A DNA stretch of 64,000 nt from Gardnerella leopoldii (GTDB lineage: Bacteria; Actinomycetota; Actinomycetes; Actinomycetales; Bifidobacteriaceae), in assembly GCF_003293675.1 (NCBI RefSeq), contig NZ_CP029984.1, forward strand, positions 496,043 to 560,042, given 5' to 3'. Below the pieces are notes generated by a model. It was given only the letters and a program-made list of their open reading frames with translations. It searched no databases and was not told the DNA's origin. Below, in pieces: positions 54,537 to 64,000 of the stretch (its first letter is position 1; each line of letters begins with the position of its first letter). A program made the translations under genes and the position numbers.

Positions 54537-55172
54537 ATGCTTTGTAATTTTTGCGGTAAAGAGAACGACGCAAATAGTCAAGTATGTGCTAATTGTGGAA
54601 ATCGCTTAGGAAACCCAAATGTGCAGCAGACTGTTCAAAATACTCAGCAGCCAGCAAACGATACTTTAAATTCTGTTAAAGATGGCTTTAAGAATTTTAA
54701 TGAGGCAATAGATTCAGTAATTGAAGATTCAGATCCTGAGCTTTTACATAAGTACTCTTTGATTGCTTATATGGCAGCTTCTGTTGTTGCAATTATTGCT
54801 CCATTCTTGCCACTTATCACTGTAAATTGCTTTGGTCTCTCCAAGTCGTTTAATTTTGTAAACAATAATAACACTCCTGGCGATGGAATTTTTTATATAA
54901 TTATTGCTATTGTTGCTTTAGTTTTTGCTTTTATGAATAAGTCAAAAATAATGATGATTGTTGGCGGTGTTGCTGCCGTATTTATGATTTTTGAGTTTTT
55001 CCATATTAATGGCAAGATATCTTCCCTCAAATCGCAGTTTGGCGGATTCTCGATGCTTGGATCTGTAAGTTATGGCATTGGTTTCTACTTATTCATTCTC
55101 TCTGCACTTGCTTTGCTTGGATCCTCTGTATTGTACTACCTGTGTGAAAGAGTGCTAAAAGCAGAGAAATAG
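54537..55172 (+). CDS. Zinc-ribbon membrane protein
   Basis: 211 residues. The N-terminal zinc ribbon has Cys3, Cys6, Cys17 and Cys20 (CNFCGKENDANSQVCANCG). A Gln/Asn-rich linker follows. Four membrane helices cover about residues 78-200 (YSLIAYMAASVVAIIAPFL, IFYIIIAIVALVFAF, KIMMIVGGVAAVFMIF, GFYLFILSALALLGS). This is a common architecture of unknown function. It is probably a membrane-anchored sensor or scaffold. GAAGG lies upstream of the ATG. Confidence 0.8.
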   Translation: MLCNFCGKENDANSQVCANCGNRLGNPNVQQTVQNTQQPANDTLNSVKDGFKNFNEAIDSVIEDSDPELLHKYSLIAYMAASVVAIIAPFLPLITVNCFGLSKSFNFVNNNNTPGDGIFYIIIAIVALVFAFMNKSKIMMIVGGVAAVFMIFEFFHINGKISSLKSQFGGFSMLGSVSYGIGFYLFILSALALLGSSVLYYLCERVLKAEK

Positions 55173-55258
55173 CATTACTTTGTAACATGTTTTATACAAT
55201 GTTTATGCATGTTGACAGCTTGTGATTACATAGTCATAGACAAAGTAATTGATAATAG

Positions 55259-55284
55259 TGAACCCCGGCTTAGGCTGGGGTTCA
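55259..55284 (+). terminator. Hairpin after the zinc-ribbon gene
   Basis: An 8-bp stem TGAACCCC/GGGGTTCA (55259-55266, 55277-55284) has a 10-nt loop. No T-run follows, so termination is uncertain. Confidence 0.5.
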
Positions 55285-55361
55285 TTGCGTATACGGCAAA
55301 ATGCGAATGATATTGAGAAACGATATCGCCCAAATATTTTAATATTTTAGGAGGCTGGAAA

Positions 55362-56393
55362 GTGCATAATCATAACGATGTAATTCAAACTAACGGCACT
55401 GGTTCACGCTCAAGCAGTGTGAATGCAAATGTCAACTCTTTCGATACTCATTACAATAACGCCAACGCAGCTTCCCAAGCAGCCGCAATTCACGCAAGTC
55501 ATGCACATCAGCATCGTTTGCTTCTTACGCTTTCTCTTACTGCAACTGTGTTTTTTGCTGAGGTAATTGGTTCTTTTCTAACTAATTCTTTGTCGCTGCT
55601 TATAGACGCAGGTCATATGCTTACAGACATTTCGGTTCTTGCAGCTTCAACAGTTACTGCAATTCTTATGCGTCGTCGTCCGAATAGTAAGCGTACGTGG
55701 GGCTGGGCGCGTCTTGAGGTTATTACAGCTGCTGCGGGAGCTCTTATTTTACTGCTTGTAGGAGTGTATGCTCTTGTTGAAGCTGGAATGCGTCTTTTTG
55801 GTAGTGGTCATCAAGGCATTCACGATGTAAATCAGCTGCTATTCTTTGGTATTCTTGGCTTAGCTGCGAATTTAGGTTCTCTTGTAATTCTTATGTCTCA
55901 ATCGCAAGACAATATGAATATGCGTGCTGCCTTTCTTGAGGTTATGAACGATGCTCTTGGATCTGTTGCAGTTGTAGTCTCAGCTATTGTAATGATGAGC
56001 ACAGGTTGGGCAGGTTTTGATGCTGTAGCTGGCGGTATTATTGCGCTTCTTATGATTCCTCGTGCGTTAAAGCTTCTTAAGAATGCTGTTAAGGTTCTTC
56101 TTGAGCAGACTCCTGAAGGTCTTGATTTAAACAAAGTTCGGGAACATCTAGAGCATGTTCCTCATGTGATTGCAGTTCACGATTTACATGCTAGTACTGT
56201 CTCTACTGGTATGCCGATTTTTATGGCACATGTCGTTGTGGATCCTAATATGACAATGTCTCAATGCTCTCAGGTGCTTTCCCAGCTTCAGGACTGCTTA
56301 CGCGAGCATTTTCCTGTCTCTGTGTCTCACACTACTTTCCAACTTGAGCCTAAAGGCTATACAACTTCTAGTGCTTCAGAGCATCATGAATAG
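55362..56393 (+). CDS. Cation diffusion facilitator (zinc/cobalt efflux) transporter
   Basis: 343 residues with six membrane helices. The N-terminus is rich in Asn and His (HASHAHQHR). The metal-site helix holds LLIDAGHMLTDISVLAAS (His and two Asp), and a second site lies in FLEVMNDALGSVAVVVSAI. The C-terminal cytoplasmic domain ends with the ferredoxin-like fold (VPHVIAVHDLHASTVSTG). It exports divalent metal against protons. The start is GTG at 55362 behind a strong AGGAGG at 55349-55354. Confidence 0.93.
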   Translation: MHNHNDVIQTNGTGSRSSSVNANVNSFDTHYNNANAASQAAAIHASHAHQHRLLLTLSLTATVFFAEVIGSFLTNSLSLLIDAGHMLTDISVLAASTVTAILMRRRPNSKRTWGWARLEVITAAAGALILLLVGVYALVEAGMRLFGSGHQGIHDVNQLLFFGILGLAANLGSLVILMSQSQDNMNMRAAFLEVMNDALGSVAVVVSAIVMMSTGWAGFDAVAGGIIALLMIPRALKLLKNAVKVLLEQTPEGLDLNKVREHLEHVPHVIAVHDLHASTVSTGMPIFMAHVVVDPNMTMSQCSQVLSQLQDCLREHFPVSVSHTTFQLEPKGYTTSSASEHHE

Positions 56394-56505
56394 AGTTTAT
56401 AAGTTTTTGCTTATAAGTCTTGTTGCAAAGAATGTGACAAGTTTGCATAAATGTGTGAATGCGTATTTCCTGTGTCGTAATCGTTTTTGAAGTAAAGTTA
56501 TATTT

Positions 56506-57414
56506 ATGCCGTTAAAAGAACTAATTGATAATACTCACAGTGAGCGCGTGCGCAGACTTGTTTCTTTAGGTCGCGCAAAGTCGCATGATTTGCAGCGTTT
56601 TTTAGTTGAAGGTCCGCAAAGTGTGCGTGAAGCTATACGTTATGCCACAGATTCGTTATGTGATATTTATGTTACTAAAGATGCTTGTGAAGGTAATGAA
56701 AAGAAAAGTTCCCAATTTTCGTCTTTGCGGGAAATAGTTAAAGAAGCTTTATCTCGATCTTGTTATGTTCATCCTGTTGAATCGAGTATTATGCAAAAAA
56801 TTAGTGCTGATTCACAGGGAATTGTTGCGGTTGCTAATTCGAAATCTTTGGACGATGTCTATTTTAGTGAGTTTAAAAATTTGCAACAATCAGCACAAGT
56901 AAAATCAAAAAACGATTTTAAACCTCTTCGTATTGCAGCTTGTTGGCAGGTAAGAGATCCTGGCAACGCTGGTGCTATTATTCGCGTTGCAGATGTTGCT
57001 GGATGCGATGCTGTTGTTTTTGTTGATGATTGCGTAAGTCGTTGGAATTCTAAGCTTGTGCGTTCGACTGCAGGTTCACTATTTCATCTTCCTGTAGTGC
57101 AATTAAGCGTTCAAGACTGGTTCGAATGCGCTGCAAAATCAAATATTCGAATTATTGCAGCTGATATTTACGGAACTGACAAGATTAAACCTGTGCCATT
57201 TCCAAAAATTTTAGTCAATTCCGAGGTTATTAGCAGTTCTTTGGCTATTTTATTTGGCAATGAAGCTAGAGGCTTACCTAAAGAAGTATTGCAACAGGTT
57301 GACGATATTTCAATAATTCCAATATATGGAAAAGCGGAATCAATGAACCTTGCAACAAGTGCAGCAGTAATGCTTATGGGCTTGGCTATGTCGAGTCATG
57401 AGCGAAAAATATAA
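56506..57414 (+). CDS. SpoU/TrmH-family RNA 2'-O-methyltransferase
   Basis: 302 residues. The N-terminal substrate-binding part contains RAKSHDLQRFLVEGPQSVREA. The SPOUT domain follows with RDPGNAGAIIRVADVAGCDAV (motif 1), LFGNEARGLPKE (motif 2) and IPIYGKAESMNLATSAAVML (motif 3, the knot). It methylates a ribose in rRNA or tRNA; the exact target is not predictable. It sits directly before pheST, a common arrangement. The coding end is 71 bases before the pheS start. Confidence 0.93.
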   Translation: MPLKELIDNTHSERVRRLVSLGRAKSHDLQRFLVEGPQSVREAIRYATDSLCDIYVTKDACEGNEKKSSQFSSLREIVKEALSRSCYVHPVESSIMQKISADSQGIVAVANSKSLDDVYFSEFKNLQQSAQVKSKNDFKPLRIAACWQVRDPGNAGAIIRVADVAGCDAVVFVDDCVSRWNSKLVRSTAGSLFHLPVVQLSVQDWFECAAKSNIRIIAADIYGTDKIKPVPFPKILVNSEVISSSLAILFGNEARGLPKEVLQQVDDISIIPIYGKAESMNLATSAAVMLMGLAMSSHERKI

Positions 57415-57484
57415 CTTTGGGCAATATTTTGCAATATCGTATATAAACAATGAATATACATATAACACAGATAGGAAGGGTGCT

Positions 57485-58552
57485 GTGACCGATAATAAGC
57501 CATTCGATATTAAAGCTGTAACTAAAGCAGTAAAAGAAGGTATTGCTAGCGTTACAGCTGCTCAAACTATGGAAGAACTGAAGGCTGTTAAAACTAAGTA
57601 TGCTGGCGCACAGTCAGTGATGACTGTTGCAAGCAAAGCAATTGGTTCTTTGCCTGCAGATCAAAAGAAGGAAGTTGGCAAGGTAATGTCAACTTTGCGA
57701 GCTGATTTTGGTCGAGCTTTTGCAGAAGCTACAGAGCGAATTAAAGCCGTTGAAGAAGCTAACATGCTTTCTGCAGAGACTGTAGATATGACTCTTCCAA
57801 TTAATCGTAAGCCTTTAGGTGCTCGTCATCCTATTGCTCGTATTATTGAAGATTTTGAAGACTTCTTTGTGTCTATGGGTTGGCAGATTTCTGCGGGTCC
57901 AGAAGTTGAAACTGAATGGTTTGATTTCGATGCATTGAACTTTGGACCGGATCATCCTGCGCGTCAAATGCAAGATACTTTCTACGTTCAAGGAAATCAA
58001 GCTAAGGATGCCGCAGGCTTTGTTGGTTCAAATATGGTTTTGCGCACGCAAACTTCTTCTGACCAAGTACGTGCGTTAATTGAGTGTGGAGTTCCTCTGT
58101 ATATTGCTTCTCCTGGTAGAGTGTTCCGCACTGATGAACTGGATGCAACGCATACTCCAGTTTTTCATCAATGTGAAGCTTTGGCTGTGGATAAGCATTT
58201 AACAATGGCTGATTTAAAGGGTGTTCTCGATCGTTTGGCTGTTGCTATGTTTGGTCCAGATGCAAAGAGCCGTTTGCGACCAAGCTACTTCCCATTTACT
58301 GAGCCTAGTGCTGAGCTGGATCTTTGGTTCCCGGATAAAAAGGGCGGTCCAGGCTGGATTGAATGGGGCGGATGCGGAATGGTGAATCCTAATGTCCTTA
58401 AATCTGCTGGTTTAGATCCAGAAGTTTATACTGGTTTTGCTTTCGGAGTAGGTTTGGAGCGAACTTTGCTACTTCGACATGACATTAACGATATGCATGA
58501 TTTGGTTGAAGGCGATAAGCGCTTCAGTGAACAGTTTGTGATGGGGGAGTAA
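57485..58552 (+). CDS. pheS: Phenylalanyl-tRNA synthetase alpha subunit
   Basis: 355 residues. The N-terminal coiled coil precedes the class II core: HPIARIIEDFEDFFVSMGW, DTFYV (motif 2 region), RTQTSSDQVRALIE, GRVFRTDELDATHTPVFHQCEALAVD and FTEPSAELDLW. Motif 3 ends GFAFGVGLERTLLLRHDINDM. The GTG at 57485 has AGGAAGG just upstream and gives the standard length; an upstream ATG at 57398 overlaps the methyltransferase gene. It forms the alpha2beta2 enzyme with PheT, 5 bases downstream. Confidence 0.96.
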   Translation: MTDNKPFDIKAVTKAVKEGIASVTAAQTMEELKAVKTKYAGAQSVMTVASKAIGSLPADQKKEVGKVMSTLRADFGRAFAEATERIKAVEEANMLSAETVDMTLPINRKPLGARHPIARIIEDFEDFFVSMGWQISAGPEVETEWFDFDALNFGPDHPARQMQDTFYVQGNQAKDAAGFVGSNMVLRTQTSSDQVRALIECGVPLYIASPGRVFRTDELDATHTPVFHQCEALAVDKHLTMADLKGVLDRLAVAMFGPDAKSRLRPSYFPFTEPSAELDLWFPDKKGGPGWIEWGGCGMVNPNVLKSAGLDPEVYTGFAFGVGLERTLLLRHDINDMHDLVEGDKRFSEQFVMGE

Positions 58553-58557
58553 AACTC

Positions 58558-61179
58558 ATGCCAATGGTAGATATTGACTGGCTTAAAGATCATGTTGAAG
58601 TGCCAGAAGGTTTAACATACGAACAGCTTGCTAAAGATTTAGTTCGTGTTGGTTTAGAGGAAGAAGAGATTCACACTTCTCAAGTTACCGGTCCAATTGT
58701 TGTCGGTTACGTAGTTGACGCAACCCCTGAACCGCAGAAAAATGGCAAAACTATTAATTGGTGTCATGTTGATGTTGGAGATAAATACAACGATGTTGAC
58801 GAGAACGGCAAGAAAGTTCCTCGTGGCATTGTTTGCGGTGCTCCTAATATGGCTGCTGGTGAAAAGGTTGTTGTGACTCTTCCTGGTGCTGTTCTGCCTG
58901 GAGATTTTAAGATTGAGCCGCGTAAGACTTACGGTCATATTTCTGATGGTATGTGTGCTTCAGAACGTGAGCTTGGTTTGGGAGATAGCCACAATGGCAT
59001 TATTTTGTTGCGTGAATATGGCTTCTCTAAGGCTGAATATGATGAGTTGAAGCCTGGCGATGATGTAATGGAGTTGTTGCATCTTAATAAGCCGATTTTG
59101 GAGATTAACATAACGCCTGATCGTGGTTATGCTTTCTCTTATCGTGGTGTTGCTCGCGAATATCATCATTCAACTGGTGCTGTTTATACGGATCCTGTTT
59201 CAAAGTTGAATGAGCAGGTATCGCAAATTAATGATGAAGGTCACAAGACTTCAGATATTGACGTGAGCATTGAAGATACTAATCCAATTCATGGTGTACC
59301 TGGTTGTGATCGATATTATGCGCGTGCTGTACATGGTTTTGACTCCACTTGTGCAAGCCCACGTTGGATGCAGCGTCGTTTAACGCGTGCAGGTATGCGC
59401 AGTATCTCTCTTGCCGTTGATATCACTAATTATGTCATGCTCGATTTGGGTCAACCTCTTCATGCTTATGATTTAGACAAAATTGAAGGTCCAATTGTAG
59501 TTCGTCGTGCACATGATGGCGAACATCTTACGACTTTGGATGGCAAAGATCATGAATTGCATGTTGAGGATTTAGTTATTTGCGATTCTCCTCATGGAAA
59601 CCACGGTTCACGCGTGCTTGGCTTAGCAGGTGTTATGGGAGGCATGTACGGCGAAGTTACGAGTGAAACGAAAAATATTTTGATTGAGGCAGCTCACTTT
59701 GATCCCGTTTCAATTGCTCGCACTGCTAGACGACATAAGATTCCTTCTGAGGCTTCTCGTCGTTTTGAACGTGGCGTTGATACTCAATTGCAGCCAGCAG
59801 CTGCGCAAATGGCTGCGAATCTTTTGGAACAGTTTGGTGGAGCTAAGCCATCTACATCGCCGTGTGATGTTAATAATACTCAGTCGCGAAATGTGATTGT
59901 GTTTAAAGCTAATGAAGTGCAGCGAGTTGCTGGTTTGGAAGTTGATTTGAATCGCATTAGCGATATTCTTACCGATATTGGTTGCTCTGTTGCTGGTGGT
60001 GGCAATGGATCCTTCTCCGTTCTTCCTCCAACTTGGCGTCCTGATTTGAATGAGCCTTGCGATCTAGTAGAAGAAATCGCTCGACTTATTGGATATGATG
60101 AGATTCCTGTTAAGGTTCCTGCAGTTCCTGTTACTGGTCGAACCGGTTTAACCACGCAACAGCAAACTAGGCGAGCTATTGCTTATGAGTTAGCAGAAAC
60201 TGGTTTTGTTGAATCTTTAAGTTATCCATTTGTTGGTGAAGAAGATATTAAGGCTTTCCGCCAAAATGTGGACGAAGTTGCTGAAGTAAGTGTTCGTATT
60301 GCTAATCCTTTGGCTGGAGACAGACCTTGGCTTCGTCGTTCTGTTTTGATGACTTTGGCTGGCACTGTTCGACGCAATCTTCATCGTGGTTTAACAGATA
60401 TTTCCATGTATGAGCTTGGTCATGTGTACTTTAGCGATCCAAATGCTCCTGCAATTCCTGCATTACCTGGTTCTGTTAGACCTTCTAATGCTGAACTTGC
60501 TGCGCTGGATGCTGGATTACCGGAACAACCTTTGCATGTTGCTGCTTTGCTAACTGGTCATGCTGAAGAAACTGGTTGGCTTGGTACTCATAGAGATGTT
60601 GATTGGAGCGATGCTGTTGAAGCACTCCAGCGAGTTGGTAAGAGAATTGGTGTTAAGTTCATTCTCGAACAGTTTAAAGCTCAAGATGCTCCATCTTCTT
60701 GGCATCCTGGTCGTAGTGCTCAAGTTTGTGTTCTTGCTGAAGATGGTTCAAGCGTCAATCTCGGTATTGTTGGCGAATTGCATCCGCATGTTTGTGAAGC
60801 GCTAGATTTGCCTAAGCATTCTGCAGCATTCGAGCTTGATTTAACTGAATTGTTTAAGAATATGCTTATGAAGCCTGTTCAAGCTAAACCAATTTCGACT
60901 TTCCCTCCTGTAAAGCAAGATTTTGCTTTCACTGCACCAATTGAGTTGAAGGCGAATGAATTGCAGTCTGCTATTGAAAAGTCTGCTGGAGATTTGCTTG
61001 AATCTGTTGAGTTGTTCGATGTGTATGAGGGTGAGCAGCTTGGAGAAGGCTTGCGTTCTCTTGCTTATTCTGTAACGTTCCGAGCAAATGATAGAACGCT
61101 TTCTGGCGAAGAGGTGGAAGAAGTTCGTAAGAAGATTACGGATGCTGCTGAAGTCTTGCACGCAACTTTGCGAGTGTAA
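58558..61179 (+). CDS. pheT: Phenylalanyl-tRNA synthetase beta subunit
   Basis: 873 residues in the usual order. The N-terminal DWLKDHVEVPEGLTYEQLA is followed by the tRNA-binding OB-fold (GIVCGAPNMAAGEKVVV), the B3/B4 editing domain and B5. The catalytic-like core and the C-terminal anticodon-recognition domain (FPPVKQDFAFTAP to VTFRANDRTLSGEEV) complete it. The B5 segment VEEIARLIGYDEIPVKVP is typical. It is translationally linked to pheS by a 5-base gap with GGGGGAG. Confidence 0.97.
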   Translation: MPMVDIDWLKDHVEVPEGLTYEQLAKDLVRVGLEEEEIHTSQVTGPIVVGYVVDATPEPQKNGKTINWCHVDVGDKYNDVDENGKKVPRGIVCGAPNMAAGEKVVVTLPGAVLPGDFKIEPRKTYGHISDGMCASERELGLGDSHNGIILLREYGFSKAEYDELKPGDDVMELLHLNKPILEINITPDRGYAFSYRGVAREYHHSTGAVYTDPVSKLNEQVSQINDEGHKTSDIDVSIEDTNPIHGVPGCDRYYARAVHGFDSTCASPRWMQRRLTRAGMRSISLAVDITNYVMLDLGQPLHAYDLDKIEGPIVVRRAHDGEHLTTLDGKDHELHVEDLVICDSPHGNHGSRVLGLAGVMGGMYGEVTSETKNILIEAAHFDPVSIARTARRHKIPSEASRRFERGVDTQLQPAAAQMAANLLEQFGGAKPSTSPCDVNNTQSRNVIVFKANEVQRVAGLEVDLNRISDILTDIGCSVAGGGNGSFSVLPPTWRPDLNEPCDLVEEIARLIGYDEIPVKVPAVPVTGRTGLTTQQQTRRAIAYELAETGFVESLSYPFVGEEDIKAFRQNVDEVAEVSVRIANPLAGDRPWLRRSVLMTLAGTVRRNLHRGLTDISMYELGHVYFSDPNAPAIPALPGSVRPSNAELAALDAGLPEQPLHVAALLTGHAEETGWLGTHRDVDWSDAVEALQRVGKRIGVKFILEQFKAQDAPSSWHPGRSAQVCVLAEDGSSVNLGIVGELHPHVCEALDLPKHSAAFELDLTELFKNMLMKPVQAKPISTFPPVKQDFAFTAPIELKANELQSAIEKSAGDLLESVELFDVYEGEQLGEGLRSLAYSVTFRANDRTLSGEEVEEVRKKITDAAEVLHATLRV

Positions 61180-61198
61180 AATATAATATATTTTAATT

Positions 61199-61250
61199 AA
61201 TGCGATTGTGCATACGTTCTAATAATAGTATGCATAATCGCATTTATTGT
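61199..61250 (+). terminator. Terminator of pheST
   Basis: AATGCGATT-TGCATAC (61199-61215) pairs with GTATGCA-AATCGCATT (61228-61244) with a single mismatch. A weak T-rich tract follows. Confidence 0.75.
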
Positions 61251-61287
61251 ATTATTGACTCTTTTTTCTTTTTATGTAAAGTAACAT

Positions 61288-61301
61288 TCATTTTTTAATG
61301 A
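61288..61301. promoter_or_regulatory. Candidate ARG-box-like inverted repeat upstream of argR
   Basis: TCATT-TTTT-AATGA lies in the argR promoter region. ArgR operators are AT-rich pairs of about 18 bp, and autoregulation of argR is common. The match is suggestive only. Confidence 0.3.
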
Positions 61302-61436
61302 GAATCTAGCGTTTTCATGCATAATAGATATGTGTGACGAAGAACACATAAATAATTTTTTATGCATGTAGATATGTATACACATATTCGTATATATTTA
61401 ATTGAAAATATGTTTATGAAAGGTTTTGATAAAACT

Positions 61437-61976
61437 ATGATGAATCCAGAAACGGATGCAGAATCAAATAACGAAGTGTCAATAAAACAGCAACGTCCTG
61501 CAACAAAAGCAGCGCGTTTAAACGCTATTGAACAAGCGTTACTGGCAGAAGTGATTACTTCTCAATCTCAACTCGCTAAAGTGTTGGCGCGTCATGGTTT
61601 TAATGTTACTCAAGCTACTTTGAGCCGAGATTTAGATGAGTTAAATGCCGTTAAAATTCGATTGACGGATGGCAGGATTGCGTATGTGCTTGGCGATGGT
61701 ACTGGCAATCGTCATGCTATGGATACTGTGCGAATTGATCAGCAAGTTGCTCGCACTTTAGCAGGTCTTGTCACTGAAGTTGGGCATGCAAATAATATTG
61801 TTGTTATTCACACTCCATCCGGCGCTGCACAATACGTTGCAAGTGTTATAGATCGTCAGCCTTTGAAAGGTATTTTAGGATCAGTTGCTGGAGATGATAC
61901 AGTTATTATGGTTTGCGTTTCGAATGAAGAAGCTGAAAATCGAGCAAATTGGATGCTTTCAGTAGCTTCTCGTTAA
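61437..61976 (+). CDS. argR: Arginine repressor ArgR
   Basis: 179 residues from the ATG at 61437; starts at 61362, 61416 or 61440 are possible and no strong ribosome-binding site decides. The winged helix shows LNAIEQALLAEVITSQSQLAKVL and VTQATLSRDLDELNAVKIR. The C-terminal hexamerisation/arginine domain includes VVIHTPSGAAQYVASVIDRQ and GSVAGDDTVIMVC. It represses the arg genes in response to arginine, and argG and argH follow directly. It has its own terminator. Confidence 0.93.
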   Translation: MMNPETDAESNNEVSIKQQRPATKAARLNAIEQALLAEVITSQSQLAKVLARHGFNVTQATLSRDLDELNAVKIRLTDGRIAYVLGDGTGNRHAMDTVRIDQQVARTLAGLVTEVGHANNIVVIHTPSGAAQYVASVIDRQPLKGILGSVAGDDTVIMVCVSNEEAENRANWMLSVASR

Positions 61977-62057
61977 ACAATTTATTAAGAAATATTGTGG
62001 CTATTCAAATAAATATTATATTAGAAAAATAATTTTGCAGTAACGAAAAGAATTTAT

Positions 62058-62094
62058 ACGCGTGCAGTGCATTGTTGAGCTGCACGCGTTTTTA
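62058..62094 (+). terminator. Terminator of argR
   Basis: A perfect 10-bp stem (ACGCGTGCAG at 62058-62067, CTGCACGCGT at 62080-62089) is followed by TTTTT. Confidence 0.9.
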
Positions 62095-62209
62095 TATGTA
62101 TAACTATAATTGATATATTTTTTATATTTTATAATAACTCTTCAAAGATGATAAAAATGTAATAATTTTTGGCGCATCTGTTGATTTTATTTTAGATGTA
62201 TAATATGCT

Positions 62210-62232
62210 CTTTATTGTTTATTTATTCAATA
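62210..62232 (+). promoter_or_regulatory. Candidate ARG box before argG
   Basis: The stretch around TTTATTTATTCAATA resembles an ArgR half-site pair (its complement reads TATTGAATAAATAAA) just upstream of the argG ribosome-binding site. Support is weak. Confidence 0.3.
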
Positions 62233-62251
62233 CATGACCTGGGAGGTCACT

Positions 62252-63466
62252 ATGACTAATAAAAAACGTATTGTCTTGGCGTATTCAGGTGGCCTCGATA
62301 CTTCTGTAGCAATTCCATACCTTAAAGAGCAAACAGGTCAAGACGTTGTAGCTGTGTCACTAAACGTTGGTCAGGGCGGTGAAGCGCTTGAAGTAATTAA
62401 AAATCGTGCTTTGGCTTGTGGTGCAGTTGAGGCATATGTTGTCGATGCTCGAGAAGAATTCGCAGATAACTATTGCATGCTTGCATTAAAAGCTAACGCA
62501 ATGTATGAAGACGTGTATCCATTGGTTTCTGCTCTTTCTAGACCTTTGATTACTCGGCACTTAGTGAATGCAGCTCATCAATTTGATGCAGACACAATTG
62601 CGCATGGTTGCACCGGCAAAGGAAACGATCAGGTTCGTTTTGAAGTTGCAATCCAATCTTTGGATCCAGAATTAAAAGCTATTAGCCCAATTCGAGACTT
62701 GTCACTTACTCGTGATGTTGAAATAGAGTTCGCTAACGAGCATAAGCTTCCAATTGAACAGAGCAAGAAAAGCCCATATTCGATCGACCAAAACGTGTGG
62801 GGTCGTGCAATCGAAACTGGTTTCCTAGAAGATCCATGGAATGCTCCGACTGAAGAGTGCTACTCTTATACGCAAAATCCTCTTGAATCTCAAGAACCGG
62901 ATGAAGTTACAATTACTTTTGAAGAAGGTATTCCAGTCGCAATTGACGGTCATAGCGTAACGCCTTTGCAAGCAATTGAAGAAATGAATGCAAGAGCTGG
63001 AGCGCAAGGAATTGGACGAATCGATATTATTGAAGATCGTCTTGTAGGAATTAAATCTCGCGAATTGTACGAAGTTCCAGGTGCTCAAGCTTTAATTGTT
63101 GCACACCAAGAGCTTGAAAATTGCTGCCTGGAGCGTGAACAGCATAGGTTAAAGCGTGCTCTTGATAAAAAGTGGGCTGAATTTGTCTATGATGGTCAGT
63201 GGTTCTCTCCAGTTGTGCGTTCTCTTAACGCATTTATTAATGAAACTCAAGAGCATGTTTCTGGAGAAATTCGAATGACTATGTATGCTGGCAAAGCTGT
63301 AGTTACTGGACGCCGTTCTGATGAATCATTGTATGACTTTAATTTAGCAACATATGATTCTTCAGATACATTTGATCAGCGTGCTTCCAATGGATTCATT
63401 GAAATCTACGGATTGTCTAGCAAGGTTGCAGCAGCAAGAGATATGCGCGTTGCAAACAACAACTAA
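62252..63466 (+). CDS. argG: Argininosuccinate synthase
   Basis: A 404-residue ATP-pyrophosphatase that joins citrulline and aspartate. It has [17 protein letters not shown] (PP-loop), [13 protein letters not shown], and the central [20 protein letters not shown]. The C-terminal part contains [14 protein letters not shown] and [16 protein letters not shown] sequence. The ATG at 62252 lies 4 bases after GGGAGGT; the in-frame start at 62234 does not. It is followed 34 bases later by argH, giving an argGH unit probably controlled by ArgR. Confidence 0.96.
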   Translation: MTNKKRIVLAYSGGLDTSVAIPYLKEQTGQDVVAVSLNVGQGGEALEVIKNRALACGAVEAYVVDAREEFADNYCMLALKANAMYEDVYPLVSALSRPLITRHLVNAAHQFDADTIAHGCTGKGNDQVRFEVAIQSLDPELKAISPIRDLSLTRDVEIEFANEHKLPIEQSKKSPYSIDQNVWGRAIETGFLEDPWNAPTEECYSYTQNPLESQEPDEVTITFEEGIPVAIDGHSVTPLQAIEEMNARAGAQGIGRIDIIEDRLVGIKSRELYEVPGAQALIVAHQELENCCLEREQHRLKRALDKKWAEFVYDGQWFSPVVRSLNAFINETQEHVSGEIRMTMYAGKAVVTGRRSDESLYDFNLATYDSSDTFDQRASNGFIEIYGLSSKVAAARDMRVANNN

Positions 63467-63500
63467 TACGATATATAAAAAGATATAAAGGTAATAAACT

Positions 63501-64000
63501 ATGCACGATGCAACAAAAGCAGCAGCCGCAGAACTAGAAAATAATGAAACTAATAATACTAATCACCCTATTGCATTGTGGGGTGGACGATTTAGTTCAG
63601 GTCCTTCAGCAGAGCTAGCGAAACTAAGCAAGTCCACACAATTTGATTGGCGATTAGCGGATGATGATATTGCTGGTTCTAGAGCTCATGCGCATGCGTT
63701 GTATCGTGCAGGTCTTCTTAACGAAAAAGAGTATGCTGATTTATCTTGTGCATTAGATGAATTGCAAAAGCATGTAGATGACGGAACTTTCGCACCCATT
63801 GAGGAAGATGAAGATGAAGCTACAGCATTAGAGCGCGGTTTACTTGAAATTGCTGGAAATGAGCTTGGCGGAAAGCTTCGTGCAGGTCGCTCTAGAAATG
63901 ATCAAATTGCAGCTTTAATACGTATGTTTTTGCGTAGGCATGCGCGCATTATTGCATCATTATTGTTGTCAGTTTGCCAAGCGTTGCTGAATCAATCAAA
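63501..64000 (+). CDS. argH: Argininosuccinate lyase, N-terminal part (cut by window end)
   Basis: 166 residues are visible from the ATG at 63501. The sequence HPIALWGGRFSSGPSAELAK, then DDIAGSRAHAHALYRAG, and GGKLRAGRSRNDQIAALIRMF are the ArgH opening motifs. It has a variable Asn/Glu-rich start of about 20 residues. It converts argininosuccinate to arginine and fumarate. The frame stays open to the last base of the window. Confidence 0.95.
   Translation, partial: MHDATKAAAAELENNETNNTNHPIALWGGRFSSGPSAELAKLSKSTQFDWRLADDDIAGSRAHAHALYRAGLLNEKEYADLSCALDELQKHVDDGTFAPIEEDEDEATALERGLLEIAGNELGGKLRAGRSRNDQIAALIRMFLRRHARIIASLLLSVCQALLNQS

Overview
The window looks like a chromosomal segment of a low-GC member of the Bifidobacteriaceae, most likely Gardnerella. 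The evidence is an actinobacterial gene set (a UPF0182 giant membrane protein, DUF501 joined to an exopolyphosphatase, a LuxR-type two-component system with a HisKA_3 kinase), bifidobacterial-type neighbourhoods (yraN-comM-dprA, eno...divIC...ppx, pheS-pheT-argR-argG-argH) and AT-rich codon use. The assignment is by recognition, not by a search. Nearly all of the sequence is ordinary chromosome. No insertion sequence, prophage, CRISPR array or rRNA was seen.

Layout. 1-600: the tail of a GntR/UTRA regulator with an apparent one-base frameshift, terminators, and tRNA-Leu(GAG). 700-6430 (minus): a yraN-comM-dprA competence/recombination cluster followed by a succinate dehydrogenase/fumarate reductase-type flavoprotein. 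6750-22230: metY, an ABC/FtsX exporter pair, a large exported coiled-coil protein, a NarL-type two-component system whose kinase carries a second degenerate kinase-like half, prolyl aminopeptidase, proC, ychF and an L,D-transpeptidase. 22330-29270: a YeiH-type transporter, a DUF488 protein, a uracil permease with an apparent attenuator, and UPF0182. 29370-38930: two thiamine-precursor-like ABC systems flanking pth and mfd. One is a divergent permease/lipoprotein pair with an unidentified structured leader. The other is a complete permease-lipoprotein-ATPase operon behind a clear TPP riboswitch. 39000-46200: eno, an L-2-hydroxyacid dehydrogenase, folK, a divergent folP, divIC, a DUF501-Ppx fusion, a short minisatellite and tRNA-Leu(TAA). 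54500-64000: a zinc-ribbon membrane protein, a CDF transporter, an rRNA/tRNA methyltransferase, pheST and argR-argG-argH (the last cut by the window end).

The accessory part lies between tRNA-Leu(TAA) and the zinc-ribbon gene (about 46.4-54.5 kb). It holds a small basic protein gene. It also holds a tightly coupled four-gene leftward operon: a type III methyltransferase, a type III restriction subunit, a DUF6414-like protein and a ClpB-like AAA+ ATPase. Finally it holds a DUF3800 gene. Just upstream of that gene is a compact RNA-like element of about 70 nt with its own extended -10 box and terminator, and downstream there is a second structured region with a related core sequence and a 96-bp near-perfect palindrome. 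The RNA/DUF3800 module and the four-gene type III system are the most interesting candidates for a poorly described system.

Links between genes: arginine biosynthesis (argG, argH) sits behind its repressor gene argR. The DprA/ComM pair suggests natural transformation, which would interact with the restriction system. Salvage and uptake of thiamine precursors and uracil appear to be controlled by RNA leaders.
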